Origin: CAWKEY01 sp963848675
Lineage (GTDB): Bacteria > Pseudomonadota > Gammaproteobacteria > Methylococcales > Methylomonadaceae
Length of the DNA stretch: 64,000 nucleotides
Assembly: GCA_963848675.1 (NCBI GenBank)
Contig: CAWKEY010000068.1
Span: 6,730-70,729, forward strand
Direction: 5' to 3'
Below are positions 35,353 through 43,201 of this stretch, piece by piece. Position 1 is the first letter of the stretch. Each line of letters opens with the position of its first letter. The position numbers and the translations under genes were made by a program. Under the pieces are notes generated by a model. That model ran no database searches. It was not told the origin of the DNA and worked only from the letters and a program-made list of their open reading frames with translations.

Positions 35353-35847
35353 ATGAGACTTTTAGGTCTTTTACTGCTACTCGTCTTAACGGCTACGGCT
35401 GGGCTTGCATTTAATAACTGGCATATTTTTATTACTCCCACTGAGTTGTCGCTTGGGTTTACAACCACTCAAATCCCACTTGGGCTTGTCATGTTAGGGA
35501 TATTGATTTTTATTACAATGCTCTTTCTTATGAATGTGGTCTATCTTCAATCTTCCTCACTTCTTGAAACACGCCGCCATTCTCGTGAATTGGAAGTTAA
35601 CCGAGAGCTTGTCGATAAAGCAGAAGCATCGCGTTTTAATAAATTACAAAATTGTTTCGAAACCGAATTATCGAAGCAAACTGCAGTTAACGCGGAATTA
35701 AAATCCGAAGTATTTGCAAGAGCAAACCTACTTGAAAGTAATTTGCAAACGATGATTGAGCAATTGGAAAATACTCTGGACGCATATATTGGCGAGTTAC
35801 AAGATCGTCTTGAAAAAACCAAATATTTAAGGCCTGATAATCGCTAA
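35353..35847 (+). CDS. LapA-like two-helix membrane protein with coiled coil
   Basis: 164 residues starting at 35353, with GGAGG eight nt upstream, which decides the start over an ATG seven codons earlier. Two membrane helices (about 2-21 and 38-62) enclose a short periplasmic loop (NNWHIFITPTELSLGF), an arrangement seen in LapA/DUF1049 proteins. A long charged helical region (70-155, ETRRHSRELEVNRELVDK) is probably a coiled coil in the cytoplasm. The gene is AT-richer than its surroundings and lies between two mobile-element remnants, so it may be acquired. Function unknown. Confidence 0.68.
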   Translation: MRLLGLLLLLVLTATAGLAFNNWHIFITPTELSLGFTTTQIPLGLVMLGILIFITMLFLMNVVYLQSSSLLETRRHSRELEVNRELVDKAEASRFNKLQNCFETELSKQTAVNAELKSEVFARANLLESNLQTMIEQLENTLDAYIGELQDRLEKTKYLRPDNR

Positions 35848-35882
35848 CAAAAGCATTAACAAGGACGCCAAAAAGCGTCATT

Positions 35883-36000
35883 ATCGGGTCAAATGAGACC
35901 GCAGCCTCCTGCCTCTGCACAGTCTAGTAGCCCAAGGGAACATCCCCCTCATGCCCTCACAGATACGTACTTGAGATTCTCACCGCATACGACTCTTCAT
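35883..36000 (-). mobile_element. Relic of a group II intron 3' end (domains V-VI)
   Basis: On the minus strand, 35995 to 35957 reads GAGTCGTATGCGG...AAGTACGTATCTG, matching the domain V pattern of group II introns. It is followed by a segment ending ...GGAGGCTGCGG and TTTGACCCGAT at 35883, which mirrors the 3' end of the intact intron at 51974 (GGAGGCTGCGG...TCTGACCCGAT). No intron-encoded protein remains on the 5' side, so this is a truncated copy of a related intron. Confidence 0.62.
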
Positions 36001-36021
36001 GTCCCTTGAAAATTACCTCAA

Positions 36022-36050
36022 GCGGGACGAGGTTTGCAACCCCGTCCCGC
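36022..36050. repeat. Strong GC-rich hairpin
   Basis: GCGGGACGAGG (36022-36032) pairs with CCCCGTCCCGC (36040-36050) with one mismatch near the loop (TTTGCAA). It lies in the gap between the intron relic and ybdD. It could be the terminator-like stem that many group II introns insert beside, or a REP-type repeat. There is no T run on either side. Confidence 0.5.
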
Positions 36051-36150
36051 ATGTAGGAAACGCATTGTTCGCGACTGATGCGCCTCGTAACTCAGTTCAT
36101 CCTATTGCCCTAAAGCCCTCCCTCAGACGCAACTAGTCCAAAGCAACTGA

Positions 36151-36348
36151 TTAACAGCAGCGCTTAATCCCGTTCCACTTTTCATCTTGCCACTGCTTGA
36201 AAAAATCGGCCTTGTTCAAGGGCTGATGACAGGCATGCCCGGCATCGGCCTGATGATGCTTGGCATAATGCCTGAGATATTGCTCGTAAGCGTCATCACC
36301 GGAAAGACGGCGTACAAGCCGCCAGATGGTTTTGAGTTTGCCAGGCAT
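36151..36348 (-). CDS. ybdD: YbdD/YjiX-family small protein
   Basis: 65 residues: KTIWRLVRRLSGDDAYEQYLRHYAKHHQ and the end FFKQWQDEKWNGIKRCC match the DUF466 (YbdD/YjiX) family, which almost always follows CstA-type transporters. The ATG at 36348 overlaps the cstA stop (TGATG), so the two are translationally coupled. YbdD is thought to be needed for pyruvate uptake by CstA. Confidence 0.9.
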   Translation of the reverse strand: MPGKLKTIWRLVRRLSGDDAYEQYLRHYAKHHQADAGHACHQPLNKADFFKQWQDEKWNGIKRCC

Positions 36349-38417
36349 CAGTCTCTCACCCACTCTTCAACCAGACGGCTGGGGCTGTGTGGTGATTCCG
36401 TCAGCGGCAATACCGGCTTTCCTGACAGATAGCGGACACACACACTCAGCATGTCAAAAACAATCAACCACAGCAAGCTGACAAAAAACAGCGTCAGCCA
36501 CGCGTCTAGTTGCAGATTGAATACCAATTGCGGGGCAATAGCCGCTTTTGCCGGCGGCAACACGCCGGTCGCCAGCTTGTCTGTTAAATCGTTGGCGGCG
36601 GCAAAGAAACCGATGCGGATATCATCGCTGGCACACTTCTGCCATGCCGCCGTGGTGGTAATGGTCACCAGCCACACGAGCGGCAAGGCGGTCACCCAGA
36701 CCTGTTTCAATTTGCCGGATTTGATCAAAATCCCCGTGGCCACGCATAGTGCGATCGCCGCCAGCATTTGATTCGCAATACCGAACAGCGGCCACAGGAT
36801 ATTGACGCCGCCGTTCGGGTCTATCACGCCGATGTAAAGGAAATAGCCCCAGCCCGACACCACCAGAGCGCTGGTGAGCATAACGGAAGGTGTCCACGAA
36901 GTTCCCCCCATTTTGGGCCAGATATTGCCGAGCATATCCTGCAACATAAAACGACCCACGCGCGTTCCTGCATCCAGCGTAGTGAGAATAAAAATGGCCT
37001 CAAACATGATGGCAAAGTGATACCACAAGGCCAGCATACCCTCGCCAAAAGCGCTGCCGAAAATACTCGCCATGCCCACCGCCAGTGAAGGCGCGCCGCC
37101 GGTACGTGCAAACAGCGTTGCTTCACCCATTTGACGGGCCAGATTCTGCATTTGCTGGACGGACACCGGGTAACCCCAGGAAGAGATTTTGGCGGCGGCA
37201 TCAACCGCATCGGCGCCGACTACGCCCGCCGGGCTGTTGATGGCAAAAAACACGCCGGGGTCCAGCACGGTAGCGGCTATCATCGCCATGATGGCGACAA
37301 AGGATTCCAGCAACATACCACCATAACCGATCATGCGGATGTCGCGCTCATTGCTCAGCAGCTTGGGGGTTGTGCCCGATGCAATCAGCGCGTGAAAACC
37401 GGAAATCGCGCCGCAAGCAATCGTGATAAATACAAACGGGAACAATTTGCCGCCGAAAATAGGCCCCGTGCCGTCGATAAACTGGGTTACCGCAGGCATT
37501 TTCACGTCCGGTTGCAGCATGATAATAGCCACTGCCAACAAGGTGATAGTGCCGAGTTTCATGTAGGTGGACAGGTAGTCACGCGGCGCCAGCAGCAGCC
37601 AAACCGGCAAAATAGCCGCGGCAAAACCATACGCCATGACCCACCAGGCCAGGGTCAGGCCTTCGTGATCGAAGGCACTGCGCAGGGTCTCGTGTTTATC
37701 GATGAAACCGCCGCCCGCCACCGACATCAATAATAAAATCACACCTATTAGCGATCCTTCCAGCACTTGCCCTGGACGAATATAGCGCATGTAAATACCC
37801 ACAATCATGGCAATAGGAATGGTGGCCGACACCGTGAACGTCGCCCATGGACTGTGCTTCATGGCATTGACCACCACCAGCCCCAGTACGGCAATCAGGA
37901 TAATCATAATGGCAAAGGTGCCGATGAGTGCCGCCGTTCCACCCAGCGCCCCCAGCTCATCACGCGCCATCTGCCCCAGGCTTTTGGCATCACGCCGGGT
38001 AGACAAAAACAAGGTCACCATATCCTGCACACAGCCGCCCAGCACCGCACCCAACAATATCCACAAGGTACCGGGCAGATAACCAAACTGCGCGGCCAGC
38101 GTCGGCCCCACCAATGGACCAGGCCCTGCAATCGCCGCAAAATGATGGCCAAACACGATCCATTTATGGGTCGGCACAAAATCGCGGCCGTTATCCAGGC
38201 GCTCTGCCGGCGTAGCGCGAGTGTCATCGACTATCAGCACGGTAGCGGCGATCCACGATGCGTAAAAGCGATAAGCGATTGCGTACACACATAGCGCAGC
38301 GGTTATAAACCACAATGCATTGATGCTTTCGCCGCGATTCAGGGCAATCCCGCCGACGGCTGAGGCGCCAAGAACGGCGATGAGTAGCCAGATGGATTTG
38401 TTAAGTAGCCTATTCAT
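36348..38417 (-). CDS. cstA: Carbon starvation protein CstA (pyruvate/peptide transporter)
   Basis: 689 residues with about 16-18 hydrophobic segments. The family regions WIVFGHHFAAIAGPGPLVGP and HALIASGTTPKLL, and the C-terminal block FMLQDMLGNIWPKMGGTSW, are all present. CstA-type proteins import pyruvate in E. coli, and peptide transport has also been proposed. It is coupled to ybdD. The 207-nt upstream gap shows no recognisable CRP-site-like palindrome that I could assign. Confidence 0.93.
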   Translation of the reverse strand: MNRLLNKSIWLLIAVLGASAVGGIALNRGESINALWFITAALCVYAIAYRFYASWIAATVLIVDDTRATPAERLDNGRDFVPTHKWIVFGHHFAAIAGPGPLVGPTLAAQFGYLPGTLWILLGAVLGGCVQDMVTLFLSTRRDAKSLGQMARDELGALGGTAALIGTFAIMIILIAVLGLVVVNAMKHSPWATFTVSATIPIAMIVGIYMRYIRPGQVLEGSLIGVILLLMSVAGGGFIDKHETLRSAFDHEGLTLAWWVMAYGFAAAILPVWLLLAPRDYLSTYMKLGTITLLAVAIIMLQPDVKMPAVTQFIDGTGPIFGGKLFPFVFITIACGAISGFHALIASGTTPKLLSNERDIRMIGYGGMLLESFVAIMAMIAATVLDPGVFFAINSPAGVVGADAVDAAAKISSWGYPVSVQQMQNLARQMGEATLFARTGGAPSLAVGMASIFGSAFGEGMLALWYHFAIMFEAIFILTTLDAGTRVGRFMLQDMLGNIWPKMGGTSWTPSVMLTSALVVSGWGYFLYIGVIDPNGGVNILWPLFGIANQMLAAIALCVATGILIKSGKLKQVWVTALPLVWLVTITTTAAWQKCASDDIRIGFFAAANDLTDKLATGVLPPAKAAIAPQLVFNLQLDAWLTLFFVSLLWLIVFDMLSVCVRYLSGKPVLPLTESPHSPSRLVEEWVRD

Positions 38418-38624
38418 GTTGCTTTTGTTATTGGTTTTTTACATTTCAATGAAGATTGCAGTAATTATCCTGAAAATCAGCAGCATCGCTATCAGATTAT
38501 GATCAATTGCGGTTTTCTGTTTCGAATTGCTGGCTATTGGGATAAAAGTTGTCGCTGGACCAACCTAGCAATCAATCCACTGTAACTTTGAGGGAGGAGG
38601 CAGTTTGTGGCAGGAAACCGAGCG

Positions 38625-39215
38625 CTATTTTCCGGCTCGCCCCATCAATTCCATTTTATCAAGCCATTGCATCCTTTTATTATCGTCAATGCTTTCTATC
38701 AAACCAATCAGGGTTTCCTGGGTCGGTTTAATGCCACAGAAGCCCAGGATATTTCTTTCCAGACTTTTCAGGCTATGAGCCAGATAATACCAGCGATAGA
38801 TAAAAGCGGGCATGCCCATCGTTATGACAATATGTGCAGTCTTGCCGCTCAGCAGTTGTTTCCAGGGTTTGCCATTAGCAGTTTTGACAGCAGCAAAACC
38901 CGGTCTAAACACTTGTTCCAGAAAAGCTTTAAGGTAGGCCGGCATACTGCCCAGCCACAAAGGATAAATGATAACCAGGTGTTGTGCCGCCTGGATGGCA
39001 TGCTGAGCTTGTTTAATCTCTTCGGGCGCTTCGCCCTGATCAAAATCCGCCTGCGTTCGCAGTATGGGAAACTCGATTTGGGTAATGTCAATAAGCTTAA
39101 CGCTATGCCCCGATGCTTGCGCGCCTATGCAATAGGCTTTTGCCAATGCATGACAAAACCGATTGCCTGCGGGATCCGGGTGACCCTGGACAATAACTAT
39201 ATTTTTAGATGCCAT
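38625..39215 (-). CDS. NAD(P)H:quinone oxidoreductase-like flavodoxin-fold protein
   Basis: 196 residues. The N-terminal IVIVQGHPDPAGNRFCHALA matches the FMN/FAD phosphate-binding start of the NQO1/MdaB/KefF group. The central IIYPLWLGSMPAYLKAFLEQVFRPGFA is the diagnostic flavin-contacting loop. It is expected to reduce quinones or related electrophiles by two electrons in the cytoplasm. No Kef potassium channel is adjacent, so a KefF role is unlikely. Confidence 0.85.
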   Translation of the reverse strand: MASKNIVIVQGHPDPAGNRFCHALAKAYCIGAQASGHSVKLIDITQIEFPILRTQADFDQGEAPEEIKQAQHAIQAAQHLVIIYPLWLGSMPAYLKAFLEQVFRPGFAAVKTANGKPWKQLLSGKTAHIVITMGMPAFIYRWYYLAHSLKSLERNILGFCGIKPTQETLIGLIESIDDNKRMQWLDKMELMGRAGK

Positions 39216-39453
39216 GTGTACCCCAGTATTTAAATCCCGCCATTGGTTAATTTGCGTAACGCAGTTGGGATGTTAATGGATGACTGGGCGTTTGTCATTT
39301 CTGCAGGAATGTGCACTAACCCATTTAAAGGAAAGCAACCGAAGCAGCAACACCTGCGAGCAAGTTGTTACTGGTATAAAGAATTTAGACTTGACACCAA
39401 AAAAGTTCGGGGGTGGTACATCCCTGTACCTGGGGGAGACTTTGACGTATAGG

Positions 39454-40026
39454 TTACTTTTGATCCGTCACCGTTACGCAAAGATGGGTCGGTTTTTTTT
39501 CGACATCCAGAATCGGTTTCAAGGTAAAGGCGACGATCGATTCGACGCCGGCATCACCCAAATCAGCGACAGGCACTTTTTCTACACTGATTTTGTTACC
39601 TTTGACTTTCCATTTATAATCAGCATCGAAGGCTTTGTTTTTCGAGGAATTTTCCAGATCCACTTCAAAATTGGCCCCGGCACACGCCTCGCCAGGCTCC
39701 TTCAAATCAAGCACATGAGTATGAAACCCGCTCTTTGGATTCTCATACGAGCTGTCATCGATCGGCAAATGCGTTACCAATACCAGCAGATTGTTGCCTC
39801 CATCGGTTAAAGCTGCATAACCAAAGGCGCCGGATTTGCCGTCGACCGGTATGGATGCCTGAGTCTCGATTTCCAGGTCGAGCGTTTTAGTGCTGCCATT
39901 ACCTTCCACTTCGACTTCCGTTTCCTTGATCAATAAATAACCAGGGTGTTGGGCTGCATGGATCATTGTTGTGGTGATGAAAAGGCCGAGTACTGCTGCC
40001 AAGGTATTAATTTGTTTGGTTTTCAT
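39454..40026 (-). CDS. Secreted protein of unknown function
   Basis: 190 residues with a signal peptide (hydrophobic 10-22, cleavage after IHA). The mature part is acidic and beta-rich with two cysteines (GEACAGANF and HLCVTV) that may form a disulfide. I do not recognise a domain. A segment resembles small soluble periplasmic proteins with repeated Val/Glu strands (ETEVEVEGNGSTKTLDLEIET). It is single, between a quinone reductase-like gene and an Ala-rich secreted protein on the same strand. Confidence 0.6.
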   Translation of the reverse strand: MKTKQINTLAAVLGLFITTTMIHAAQHPGYLLIKETEVEVEGNGSTKTLDLEIETQASIPVDGKSGAFGYAALTDGGNNLLVLVTHLPIDDSSYENPKSGFHTHVLDLKEPGEACAGANFEVDLENSSKNKAFDADYKWKVKGNKISVEKVPVADLGDAGVESIVAFTLKPILDVEKKPTHLCVTVTDQK

Positions 40027-40218
40027 TGTCGCCGCCTCATATCATTGATTTAAGATAGTATCGATTCGATATAATAGTAACGCGGTATTTTATGCTCTGC
40101 AAATTTTTTTAACTGTTGTGGCGAATTGGTCAAAAAGTCATTCCCATAGTTGAAAAGCATTGGCCGTTTGCGTTCAATATCACCCAGAACTTTTGAATGA
40201 AAGCCTTTCGGACAAATA

Positions 40219-40242
40219 AAAAAGGCCGGAAAACCGGCCTTT
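40219..40242 (-). terminator. Rho-independent terminator of the Ala-rich protein gene
   Basis: On the minus strand AAAGGCCGG-TTTT-CCGGCCTTT is followed by a run of T (TTTTATT). It starts about 30 nt beyond the stop at 40273. The perfect stem with a U-rich tail fits an intrinsic terminator. Confidence 0.85.
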
Positions 40243-40272
40243 GCTATAAAAATGAAACGAATCGGATGGTAA

Positions 40273-40728
40273 TTAGCGCAACAGATCCAGTGCCTTATCG
40301 GTTGCCGATTGTTTCGCTTTGCCTTTGACCGCGTCAGTGGCTTCGCTTGCAGATTTAGGCGCAGTATCTACCTTGCTTTTCAACTCTTCGGTCGCTTCTT
40401 TACCGCTTTTTAAGGTCTCGATACCCTGCTTTGCCGGTTCCGGCGCGGCTTCCTCAAGTTTTTGCTCGGCTGCTTCCTTCGCACCTTCTTGCGCTTGCTG
40501 TTTTACTGCCTCAGGAGCCTCAGGAGCATTGGTTGCAGTTTCTTTTAAAGTTTTGGTGCCTTCCAGGGTTTGCTTCGCGGTCTCCGCTCCTTTAACGGCA
40601 TCCGGTGCTGCCGATGTGGCGGCATCTTTAGTCAATTGTTTGGCTGCCCCTTCGAGCAGGCTTTGTCCGGCCAGCGCCGAACCTGTTGCAAGCAACAATG
40701 AAATCAATAAAGTGGTCTTGTTTTTCAT
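40273..40728 (-). CDS. Secreted Ala/Lys/Glu-rich helical protein
   Basis: 151 residues. A signal peptide (LLISLLLATGSALA) is followed by a low-complexity body rich in Ala, Lys and Glu with recurrent EA/KQ/ETAK patterns (AVKGAETAKQTLEG, EGAKEAAEQKLEEA, ATEELKSKV). It is probably one long amphipathic helix or a disordered periplasmic stretch, similar in style to LEA-like or apolipoprotein-like proteins. No domain is recognised. It has its own intrinsic terminator, so it is a single-gene unit that may be well expressed. Confidence 0.62.
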   Translation of the reverse strand: MKNKTTLLISLLLATGSALAGQSLLEGAAKQLTKDAATSAAPDAVKGAETAKQTLEGTKTLKETATNAPEAPEAVKQQAQEGAKEAAEQKLEEAAPEPAKQGIETLKSGKEATEELKSKVDTAPKSASEATDAVKGKAKQSATDKALDLLR

Positions 40729-40875
40729 AACTATTCCTCGGTGGACAGTGATTGGAAATGCCAGATTACTCCGTCAATCTTAACCGTTCATGAACCGTCC
40801 GAGGCTGTCTATTCAATATGCTACAATGCCTGCCGCAACGGACATTTCATCCCACTAGCCATTCCCACTACCACC

Positions 40876-41628
40876 ATGAACAACTCGATTATCCATGCGC
40901 TCGATTTTGATGGCGTTATCTGCGATAGCGCGGTAGAAACCGCTATTACCGGCTGGAAAGCCGCCGTCAGCATCTGGACTGATATGCCCACAAGCGCTCC
41001 GCAAGACATGATTGACCGGTTCCGCCTGGTCCGGCCGATTATCGAAACGGGCTACGAAGCCATCTTGGCCATGCGGCTGCTCTATCTGGGCGAAACCACC
41101 GAAGCCATTTACAGCAGTTATGCCGATAAAATCCAAACCTTGTTGGAACAGGCGCAAGTCAGCACTGATGATCTCAAAAAGCTGTTTGGCGAAACCCGGG
41201 ATGTGTGGATCGAAAACGACCTGGCCGACTGGGTCAACATGAATCCGCTGTTTCCCGGCATAGCCGCCAAACTCCGGCAGCTTGGGCAAGAGCAGCCCTG
41301 GTATATCATCACCACCAAACAGGAGCGCTTCGTCAAACAGATATTGAAAGCCAATGCAATTGAACTGGCTGATGAGCGGATATTTGGACTGGATCGCAAG
41401 TTGAGCAAGCCGGAGGTTTTAAAGGACTTATTAATAGCCAATCCAGACCAGACCCTTTATTTTGCCGAAGACCGCTTGCCCACTTTGCTGAACGTTTTGA
41501 AACACGAGGAGCTGACTCCCGTTAAACTGATTTTTGCCTTGTGGGGCTATAACACCGCAGAAGATAAAGCCTTGGCCGCGCAACAACCTTTTAGTATGCA
41601 ACAGCTGGAAGATTTTTTGGTGATTTAA
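40876..41628 (+). CDS. HAD-superfamily hydrolase
   Basis: 250 residues. The nucleophile motif HALDFDGVICDS (D10, D12) is followed by a helical cap, then WYIITTKQERFVKQIL (motif II threonine) and KPEVLKDLL (motif III lysine). YFAEDRLPTLLNVL supplies the last acidic group. The architecture is that of a phosphatase-type HAD with an inserted cap. The substrate is unknown. The chosen start MNNSIIHALDFDG at 40876 excludes a long upstream in-frame extension with no family similarity. Confidence 0.8.
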   Translation: MNNSIIHALDFDGVICDSAVETAITGWKAAVSIWTDMPTSAPQDMIDRFRLVRPIIETGYEAILAMRLLYLGETTEAIYSSYADKIQTLLEQAQVSTDDLKKLFGETRDVWIENDLADWVNMNPLFPGIAAKLRQLGQEQPWYIITTKQERFVKQILKANAIELADERIFGLDRKLSKPEVLKDLLIANPDQTLYFAEDRLPTLLNVLKHEELTPVKLIFALWGYNTAEDKALAAQQPFSMQQLEDFLVI

Positions 41629-41653
41629 CGCGATTGATGCGCTTCAGTCGGTC

Positions 41654-41672
41654 GCGGGTTAGCGTAACCCGC
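41654..41672. repeat. REP-like hairpin (GCGGGTT/AACCCGC)
   Basis: Perfect 7-bp arms around AGCGT, just after the HAD gene. A degenerate relative (GGGTTTAGCGTAATCCGC) occurs at about 48314-48331. It fits a dispersed REP-type family distinct from the RAYT-flanking REPs. Confidence 0.5.
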
Positions 41673-41842
41673 TCGTTAACAAGGCTTGCAGGGTGATGGC
41701 TCATGCCTAAGCCAATCTGTTCGACCGCTGCTGTAGAGAGCATCAGAGGGTTTGTGAAAAAATTACCCTGTAACCAGCTATCTGAAAGACGCGCATCGGT
41801 AACGATTGACGCGCCTCCCCGCAGACAGCAAGTTGCTTTATC

Positions 41843-43141
41843 TTATTTGAACTGGAATGTGACTATAGCGGGTGAAACAGTCTCGCTATCGAACTCCACA
41901 TACAGCGCTCGACAGGTGCCAGCATAGGTTTTTGGGGTCTTCCAGTTGTACTGCCAATTGCCGTCGCCCTTGTATTGCAAGCCGCTATTGCCCGGCGCGT
42001 ACTCCTCGATGGCGTCGGCCGCATTACCCATCAAACTCTCGCAATCCACGGGATAGGAATACAAGCCGGCAAAGCTGCTTTGATCTTCGATCGGCGCGCC
42101 AAGGGCGTCGGTCAAACGCCATTTGGTCGGCACCGCCTGTCCCGCCTTGGCAGTGTTCAACAGACTGTTGTTGATAGGTTCGAAGAAGCCTTCAAACTGA
42201 TAAGTCACCATGAAGGTGGTGCAGGTGGGCGGGTTCGTGACATTGCCTTTGCTGTCGGTCCCGCGCACGCACACCTCGTTGGAGCCAAGCTGCGTCGCCG
42301 GCAGTTCGGCTTCGACGTCCTCGCTGACAGCGTCGAAAGCTCCATCCTGGGCAGCTAATGCCGTCCAGGGGCCGTCATTAAGGCGATATTCGGCGCTCTG
42401 AATAGGGTGATTGCCCACGGCGGCATCATCCACCGTCGCCCTCAGGCTCGTGGTGCCATTCAGGATAGCCGGGTTGGGATCGACAGCGATGCTTGTCACT
42501 TGCGGTCCGGTCTGGTCGGTATAGCCCACGCTCAGCTCAACATGATTCATGTCCATGCCCGGCTGCATGCCACTCAACACAATATCGCCTTCCATGGTAA
42601 AACCGTCCGAAAGAATCTCCCCGGTGACATTCCATTTGGCGCCCGATGCCTCACCTACGAAACTGTCAGGGGCAAGCGAGGTGCCGTTGAGCTTGACGTT
42701 CTTGAACTCGATAGGGCCATGCATCATGCCGCCACCTCCCATACCGCCACCCATCATCTGGTTGCGCTGCACGTTGATCAGGATGTAGTTCAACTCGCCC
42801 AGCGAACCTCCGGTGGGGGTGACCGTTACCGCGCTGAGCCCCGTACCCACGGTGGTGGACAGTACCCCGGCGCTGTAAGTAAACAGGACATGCTTGCCGG
42901 TTCCCCAGGAAACATCGCCGGTATTCCGGTTGGCCGCCGTATCGAGCGGTGGGACGCCGATATAAATCTCCTTCTGCATGCCGTTGCTGTTCATGTGGCG
43001 ATAGCGCACCGCGCCCTTTAGTAGCGCTTCCGCATCAAAACCTGATGCAACAGAAGCCGCATAGGTCTCCGCTGCGGCAAACAGCGTTAAACCGGCAACC
43101 GCCGTTAATTTAAATACTGATAATGTAATTGCTTGTTTCAT
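41843..43141 (-). CDS. Secreted surface protein with PxKF-type C-terminal domain
   Basis: 432 residues. A signal peptide (VAGLTLFAAAETYAA) leads to an N-terminal beta domain (about 35-210) holding a Met/Gly-rich loop (MMGGGMGGGGMMHG). Next comes an Ig-like/FN3-like stretch (215-325: TSIAVDPNPAILNGTTSLRA, EVCVRGTDSKGNV). The C-terminal domain (325-432) contains FEPINNSLLNTAKAGQAVPTKW and ends TFQFK, as in PxKF domain proteins. It follows the five-haem cytochrome gene on the same strand (60-nt gap), so they are probably co-transcribed. The Met-rich loop could bind copper. That is speculative. Confidence 0.68.
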   Translation of the reverse strand: MKQAITLSVFKLTAVAGLTLFAAAETYAASVASGFDAEALLKGAVRYRHMNSNGMQKEIYIGVPPLDTAANRNTGDVSWGTGKHVLFTYSAGVLSTTVGTGLSAVTVTPTGGSLGELNYILINVQRNQMMGGGMGGGGMMHGPIEFKNVKLNGTSLAPDSFVGEASGAKWNVTGEILSDGFTMEGDIVLSGMQPGMDMNHVELSVGYTDQTGPQVTSIAVDPNPAILNGTTSLRATVDDAAVGNHPIQSAEYRLNDGPWTALAAQDGAFDAVSEDVEAELPATQLGSNEVCVRGTDSKGNVTNPPTCTTFMVTYQFEGFFEPINNSLLNTAKAGQAVPTKWRLTDALGAPIEDQSSFAGLYSYPVDCESLMGNAADAIEEYAPGNSGLQYKGDGNWQYNWKTPKTYAGTCRALYVEFDSETVSPAIVTFQFK

Positions 43142-43201
43142 TGCTTGTTCCTCAGTTAAATAAAAGGTCTAAAAAATACACGTCCCTGTGCCGAGTATCC
43201 C

